Source of the DNA: Paraburkholderia agricolaris
GTDB lineage: Bacteria > Pseudomonadota > Gammaproteobacteria > Burkholderiales > Burkholderiaceae
DNA: 64,000 nt
Assembly: GCF_009455635.1 (NCBI RefSeq)
Contig: NZ_QPER01000002.1
Coordinates: 2,232,001 to 2,296,000 of the forward strand
Direction of reading: 5' to 3'
The translations under genes were made by a program, and so were the position numbers. Position 1 is the first letter of the stretch. Each line of letters starts with the position of its first letter. This document shows, piece by piece, positions 59,586-64,000 of this stretch. Under the pieces are notes generated by a model that did not search any database, was not told the DNA's origin, and saw only the letters and a list, made by a program, of their open reading frames with translations.

Positions 59586-60280
59586 TGCAGGTCTGCGCAA
59601 CGCCACCGTTCGCGGCCGCTCACGCGCTGTCGTGCGATGCGCGTTGGCGGCCGCATGATCTGTTGCGTCTGAACCGCTTACCGCGCTTCGATAACGAACC
59701 GGCATGGGTGCGCGAATCTTTCGAGCGCGCGCCATACGCGGTCGTGAGACGCGCGCTGGCCGCGGACGGCTTCGTGGCGATCGGCGTGCGCGGTATGGAA
59801 CGGCCGCAGCGTTACGGCACGTGGGTGCATCTGGACGATATCGAAACTGCCATTTCGCCGGAGGCGTTAGCCGGGCGCAGTCCTCTTGCGGGGCGCAATG
59901 CGTTGCCCGCTTTTGCGGCCCTTGCCGTCTTGCAACGCGACGCGGCCGGCGGCGCATTGTCTGAATTCGTCTGGGGACCAACCGGCAGCACGGGCTTCGA
60001 ACTGGCCACCCAGATACCCACCGTTACGTTATCGAGCGATCTTGATCTGCTGATCCGCGCGCCGGACAAACTCTCGCACGACATGGCTATTCAGTTGCTG
60101 CACCAGTTGCAAGCCATCGCACAATGCGCCGGCATTCGCGTGGACGCGCAACTGGAAACGCCCGCGGGCGGCGTTGCCCTGACAGAGTGGGCAGCGGGCA
60201 AAGCTCGTGTGATGGCGCGCCATGCGCGCGGCCCTCAACTGGTTCGTGATCCGTGGGCGCCCGCTCACGTCGACGCGTGA
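59585..60280 (+). CDS. mdcG: Phosphoribosyl-dephospho-CoA transferase (holo-ACP synthase)
   Basis: 231 aa nucleotidyltransferase that attaches the prosthetic group to Ser25 of MdcC. The catalytic DLD motif is Asp152 and Asp154 in SSDLDLLIRAP, and GPTGSTGFEL precedes it. The ATG overlaps the mdcE stop by one base (TAATG), and the stop overlaps mdcH in the same way (TGATG). Confidence 0.93.
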   Translation: MQVCATPPFAAAHALSCDARWRPHDLLRLNRLPRFDNEPAWVRESFERAPYAVVRRALAADGFVAIGVRGMERPQRYGTWVHLDDIETAISPEALAGRSPLAGRNALPAFAALAVLQRDAAGGALSEFVWGPTGSTGFELATQIPTVTLSSDLDLLIRAPDKLSHDMAIQLLHQLQAIAQCAGIRVDAQLETPAGGVALTEWAAGKARVMARHARGPQLVRDPWAPAHVDA

Positions 60281-61209
60281 TGCTCGCCCTTCTGTTTCCC
60301 GGCCAGGGGGCGCAATCGGACGGATTTCTGCATCGTCTGCCGCAGCACCACGCCGTGACCGATGCGCTCGATGAAGCGTCGCAGGTGCTCGGCACCGACG
60401 TACTGACTCTCGACACACCAGACGCACTGCGCTCAACGGTAGCCGTTCAGATCGGCTTGACCGTTGCGGGCGTGGCGATCACGCGCGCACTGGCCGATGC
60501 ACAACTCACGCCGGAGATCAGCGCGGGGTTGTCAGTGGGTGCCTATGCAGCGGCGGTCAGTTGCGGCGCGATTCGCTTCGATGACGCGTTACGCATGGTA
60601 CGAAAACGCGCCGAATTGATGGAGACGGCGTACCCGTCCGGCTACGGCCTCGCGGCCGTGTCGGGCTTGACCGAACACCAACTGGAAACACTCGCCGCGC
60701 AGCATGTGGACGCGGGCCATCAACGGGTCTATGTCGGCAATGTGAATGCCCCGCGTCAGATCGTCATGGCCGGAGCGAATGCCGCGCTGGACGTGTTCAT
60801 CGAACGCGCGCTGACCGCGGGCGCTCGCAAAGCTGTCCGTCTTGCGGTGAGCGTGCCGTCGCATTGCGAGCTGCTCGCGCATGCCACGGACGAGCTGGTT
60901 GCGTACGCACAACATGTCCCTTTCCACACGCCACAAAGCATCTATGTCGGCAATCGCGGTGGCCGCCCGCTGTACACGGCAGAGGCCATTCGCGACGATC
61001 TTGCGACCAATATGCGCCACACCGTACGTTGGTTCGACGCGCTCACCGTCATGCAGGAAATGGGCGCCCGCGTGCTGATCGAAGCGCCGCCGGGTCAGGT
61101 ATTGACGGACATTGCGCGTGAGAACTTTCCCGATACCACCGCGCTTGCCGCGCACAGCTTCTCGTTCGACAGGCTGGTCGCTACGGCGCGTCGGCGCCTC
61201 GCGCTATAG
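60280..61209 (+). CDS. mdcH: Malonyl-CoA:ACP transacylase of malonate decarboxylase
   Basis: 309 aa FabD-like enzyme that primes the holo-carrier with malonyl from malonyl-CoA. FPGQGAQ is at the start, the nucleophile Ser85 lies in SAGLSVGAYAA, and the His in VPSHCELL completes the catalytic pair. It is the last mdc gene and converges on a LysR-type gene 79 nt away without a clear terminator between them. Confidence 0.93.
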   Translation: MLALLFPGQGAQSDGFLHRLPQHHAVTDALDEASQVLGTDVLTLDTPDALRSTVAVQIGLTVAGVAITRALADAQLTPEISAGLSVGAYAAAVSCGAIRFDDALRMVRKRAELMETAYPSGYGLAAVSGLTEHQLETLAAQHVDAGHQRVYVGNVNAPRQIVMAGANAALDVFIERALTAGARKAVRLAVSVPSHCELLAHATDELVAYAQHVPFHTPQSIYVGNRGGRPLYTAEAIRDDLATNMRHTVRWFDALTVMQEMGARVLIEAPPGQVLTDIARENFPDTTALAAHSFSFDRLVATARRRLAL

Positions 61210-61287
61210 CTGGTGTCGCGACGCGGCCCGGCCGCCTCATTTGACCGCCATCTTCCAGGCTGGAACACACCCCTTCATCGCGGCAGA

Positions 61288-62226
61288 TTACCGCCGCTCG
61301 ATCAACTGCCGCCCCATCGCCTTCGCATACTGATCGCATGCGCTGCGCGCAACACGAGACGCCGCCAGCACGCCGACGTCGGCGTCGTCGCGGTAGTACA
61401 TGGCAATGTCGATCGGCGGCGGCAACGGACGCACCTGTAGTTGCCCCAGTTCGCCGCTGGCCAGGAAAGGCTCGACAAACAGAGCCGGCACCGCCGCGAT
61501 TCCATAGCCGTCGCGCAACAGTTTCACGATCACCGCGACCGACGGCATGCAGGTCACCTGCGTATCCGCTGCCGGCACGCCGGCCCGCTTCGCCAGCATC
61601 TCGACGATCGCATCCACGGCGATTTGCGGCGCGGTGCCCCGGCCGAATGTCAGCACGGGTTTCTGCAAGATCGTCTGCACATGTTTCGCGCGGCTCGCCG
61701 GAATCAGATCGTTGCGCGCGATCCAGCGCACGGGATAGCTCGCCAGCAAGGTCGAGACAATCGACGCTTCCTGCACGCCGGTTTCCTCCACCTGAATGAC
61801 GAGATCCAGTTCGCCGGCGCGCAAGCGGGGGCCAAGCACGGCACTCGTGTCGACGCTCAGGTCTACGACGATGCGGTTGTACTCGACATTCAGCATCCGG
61901 ATGTAGTCCGGCAGCCAGCTATGCACCACTGTTTCGACCACGCCGAGCCGCAGCCGCTTCGTCACCTGGGTTTCGTCCTGCGCGGCCAGTTGCAGCGAAC
62001 GGGTGGCCTGCACGACCGAGCGCGCATGCGCGAGCAACCGCTCGCCATGCGCCGTGAGTTGAAACTCCGCGGCGTCGCGTTCGATCAGCTCCACGCCCAA
62101 CTCGGCTTCAAGCGTTTTGATACGCAGCGAAATTGCAGCGGGCGTCGCATGCATTGCAGCCGCGGTCGCGCGAAAGCTGCCCAGACGGGCGAGCGTCAAA
62201 AACGTTTCGACAAAGCGCGTATTCAT
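61288..62226 (-). CDS. LysR-family transcriptional regulator
   Basis: 312 aa. The helix-turn-helix is TLARLGSFRATAAAMHATPA with AISLRIKTLEAELGVELIER. The ligand domain has VETVVHSWLPDYIRMLNVEY and DLVIQVEETGVQEASIVSTL. The ATG at 62226 (MNTRFVETFL) starts at the usual LysR N-terminus; a start 90 nt upstream adds atypical residues. It is divergent from the DUF1445 and MFS genes and probably regulates them. Confidence 0.92.
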   Translation of the reverse strand: MNTRFVETFLTLARLGSFRATAAAMHATPAAISLRIKTLEAELGVELIERDAAEFQLTAHGERLLAHARSVVQATRSLQLAAQDETQVTKRLRLGVVETVVHSWLPDYIRMLNVEYNRIVVDLSVDTSAVLGPRLRAGELDLVIQVEETGVQEASIVSTLLASYPVRWIARNDLIPASRAKHVQTILQKPVLTFGRGTAPQIAVDAIVEMLAKRAGVPAADTQVTCMPSVAVIVKLLRDGYGIAAVPALFVEPFLASGELGQLQVRPLPPPIDIAMYYRDDADVGVLAASRVARSACDQYAKAMGRQLIERR

Positions 62227-62399
62227 TGCATTAGCTCTCCCAACAGCGATCAGATGCACGCGATCATCGCGGCTGAATCCTGCTTGTGCTGTTAAGTTTA
62301 ATTTAACAAAACACAAGAATAACTCGCTGGATGGATATTTTTGGCGTTACTAATCTGGGTTCCATGAATCACCCGGACCTAGCTGGAGTCGAGCCTTTC

Positions 62400-63179
62400 A
62401 TGTCCTACACGCCTTCCGAGTTTCGTCAACAGATTCGCAATCGCCGCCTGTCCGGCCCGACTGCGGGCTACTGTGGCGACTATGCACAAGCCAACCTCGC
62501 CATCCTGCCCAGGCAATACGCCGACGATTTCCTGCGCTTCTGCACGCTCAATCCAAAGGCCTGCCCGTTGCTTGGCATCGGTGAACCGGGCCAATGGCGC
62601 GTACCGTCGCTCGGCGCCGATCTCGACATACGCAACGACGTCCCCGCGTTTTACGTATATCGCCACGGCGAGCGCACCGAGGAAGTGCATAGCCTCGACG
62701 AGCTATGGCGCGACGACCTGGTGGTGTTCGCGATCGGCTGTTCGTTTTCGTTCGAGGAAATGCTGCGGCGCGAAGGCATTCCGCTGCGCCATATCGAACA
62801 GCAGGTGAATGTGCCGATGTATCGAACCCGCGAGCGCAACGTGGCCGCAGGCGTGTTCGGCGGCAACCGCGTGGTCTCGATGCGGCCGATGAAAGCCGCC
62901 GACGCGATCCGCGCCATTCAGATCACCAGCCGTTTTCCCGCGGTACATGGCGCGCCGGTGCATATCGGCGATCCTTCGCTGCTCGGTATTCATGACATCG
63001 CGCGACCCGATTTCGGCGATGCAGTCGAAGTGCGCAGCGACGAGTTACCCGTGTTCTGGGCCTGTGGCGTCACGCCGCAAGCCGCAATAGAAAGCGCGCG
63101 TTTGCCGTTTGCGATCGCGCACAAACCGGGACACATGCTCGTCACCGACATTCCCAACACCACGCTGGCGGTACTTTAA
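62400..63179 (+). CDS. DUF1445 (UPF0317) putative hydro-lyase / D-glutamate-cyclase-like protein
   Basis: 259 aa. [49 protein letters not shown] and [11 protein letters not shown] are typical of UPF0317 putative hydro-lyases, a family related to part of the mammalian D-glutamate cyclase. The reaction is not established. I chose the ATG at 62400 with GGAG 11 nt upstream; in-frame ATGs at 62364 and 62331 are possible and would add 12-23 residues. It is followed 72 nt later by an MFS gene, and that pairing suggests uptake and conversion of a carboxylic acid. Confidence 0.83.
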   Translation: MSYTPSEFRQQIRNRRLSGPTAGYCGDYAQANLAILPRQYADDFLRFCTLNPKACPLLGIGEPGQWRVPSLGADLDIRNDVPAFYVYRHGERTEEVHSLDELWRDDLVVFAIGCSFSFEEMLRREGIPLRHIEQQVNVPMYRTRERNVAAGVFGGNRVVSMRPMKAADAIRAIQITSRFPAVHGAPVHIGDPSLLGIHDIARPDFGDAVEVRSDELPVFWACGVTPQAAIESARLPFAIAHKPGHMLVTDIPNTTLAVL

Positions 63180-63251
63180 CCGCGGCCTCATTCGACCCAA
63201 CCACGAGCCGCGCGGCAAGACGCGGCCACCGACCACGACCGGAGCCCTTGC

Positions 63252-64000
63252 ATGAAAACCGAAGTGCAATTGACCGCAGACGCCGAACGCTACGACGTGC
63301 CCGGCACAGGGAAAGGACCGTTCGCATGGTATCGGCAGATTTCCACCGGCGAAAAGCGTGCGTTCTGGAGCTGCAAGATCGGCTACGTGCTCGACGCCAT
63401 GGACACGCAATTCCTGAGCTTCGTGATTCCGACGCTGATTGCGACATGGGGCATCACACGCGGCGATGCTGGTCTCATCGGAACGGTCACGCTGTTGAGT
63501 TCCGCCGTCGGCGGCTGGGGGGCCGGCGTGCTGTCCGATCGCATCGGCCGGGTGAAAACCCTGCAGATCACGATTCTCTGGTTCGCGGTGTTCACGCTGG
63601 CGTGCGCGTTGGCGCAAAACTTTTCGCAGTTGCTGTGGGCGCGCGGATTGATGGGGCTCGGCTTCGGCGGCGAGTGGACGGCGGGCGCGGTACTGATCGG
63701 CGAAGTAATCCGTCCGCGTGACCGTGGCAAGGCGGTCGGCCTGGTGCAGGCAGGCTGGGCGATCGGCTGGGGCGTGTCCACGCTGCTGTTTATGGTGGTG
63801 TTTTCATGGATACCGGCCGAATACGCGTGGCGCGCGCTGTTCGCGATCGGTATTGCACCGGCGCCGTTCGTGATCTGGATCCGCCGCTTCGTCGACGAGC
63901 CGGAGGTGCATCGGCAGCAGAAAGAAGCGCAAGCCGCCGCACGAACGCGCCCTTCGCTGATCGACATCTTCCGCGGCGATATCGTCTGGACGACATTGCG
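63252..64000 (+). CDS. MFS transporter, metabolite:H+ symporter type (partial, runs off the end)
   Basis: The first 249 residues are visible. GGAG at 63241-63244 precedes the ATG by 7 nt. Helix 1 has CKIGYVLDAMDTQFLSFVIP, the 2-3 loop LSDRIGRVKTLQIT, and helix 4 GLMGLGFGGEWTAGAVLIGE, as in sialate, aromatic acid and dicarboxylate carriers of the major facilitator superfamily. The first six helices are present, with the central cytoplasmic loop starting near the window edge. It is probably in an operon with the DUF1445 gene under the divergent LysR regulator. Confidence 0.88.
   Translation, partial: MKTEVQLTADAERYDVPGTGKGPFAWYRQISTGEKRAFWSCKIGYVLDAMDTQFLSFVIPTLIATWGITRGDAGLIGTVTLLSSAVGGWGAGVLSDRIGRVKTLQITILWFAVFTLACALAQNFSQLLWARGLMGLGFGGEWTAGAVLIGEVIRPRDRGKAVGLVQAGWAIGWGVSTLLFMVVFSWIPAEYAWRALFAIGIAPAPFVIWIRRFVDEPEVHRQQKEAQAAARTRPSLIDIFRGDIVWTTL

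Overview
The window is about 64 kb of GC-rich DNA, densely packed and mostly single-copy. Gene content and order suggest a Burkholderiaceae member, probably Paraburkholderia and possibly its second chromosome: a malonate decarboxylase operon, a cyanide-insensitive-type bd oxidase with a DUF2474 partner, a uronate dehydrogenase route, HutC-type regulators and paired polar amino acid ABC transporters. This is inference from gene families; there is no rRNA or other marker to confirm it. I see no tRNA, rRNA, insertion sequence, prophage or CRISPR array. The region reads as a catabolic and transport accessory region of a soil or plant-associated bacterium.

Layout. 1-160: C-terminal end of an unrecognised gene. 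225-6678: pectin and galacturonate/glucarate catabolism (garL, garR, an exported GH28 polygalacturonase, a hexuronate-type MFS transporter, udh). 7095-7634: a DUF2867 protein. 12293-7643 (minus): an acid-activation operon made of a CoA-transferase, a CitMHS transporter, an acyl-CoA dehydrogenase and an IclR regulator. 12714-15323: cioA-cioB-DUF2474 behind a perfect FNR/ANR box. 15664-19418: a response regulator, a hybrid kinase and a divergent sigma-factor-like protein. 19626-24928: a GMC oxidoreductase fused to an alpha/beta hydrolase with a Cys nucleophile, an orphan ModA-like protein and a membrane protein.

24949-37474 holds two mirror-image amino-acid-type ABC cassettes that converge near 31.5 kb, each ending in a GntR/HutC regulator. 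One is divergent from a 2-oxoglutarate-dioxygenase-like gene and an FAD oxidoreductase. The other carries a histidine-ammonia-lyase homologue that lacks the Ala-Ser-Gly triad that forms the MIO cofactor. HutC-like palindromes lie before both cassettes. This MIO-less lyase with dedicated uptake and regulation is the most interesting system in the window; an ergothionase-like eliminase is my leading hypothesis.

37766-39349: a methyltransferase and an arylamine N-acetyltransferase. 39855-47952: a Fur-box-preceded operon with an OprB porin, a beta-propeller, a DyP peroxidase and a ferric-iron ABC transporter. 47999-52591: a LysR regulator, an EamA transporter and a TonB-dependent siderophore receptor with its own Fur box, long leader and C9 tract. 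52657-61209: malonate utilisation (MFS transporter, FadR-type regulator, mdcABCDEGH). 61288-64000: a LysR regulator divergent from a DUF1445 hydro-lyase and an MFS transporter that runs off the end.

Genes likely to work together: polygalacturonase, transporter, Udh, GarL and GarR turn pectin into glycerate and pyruvate (the galactarate dehydratase step is not in view); the mdc genes assemble and run an acetyl-ACP-based malonate decarboxylase; the Fur-box genes appear to form an iron-acquisition regulon.
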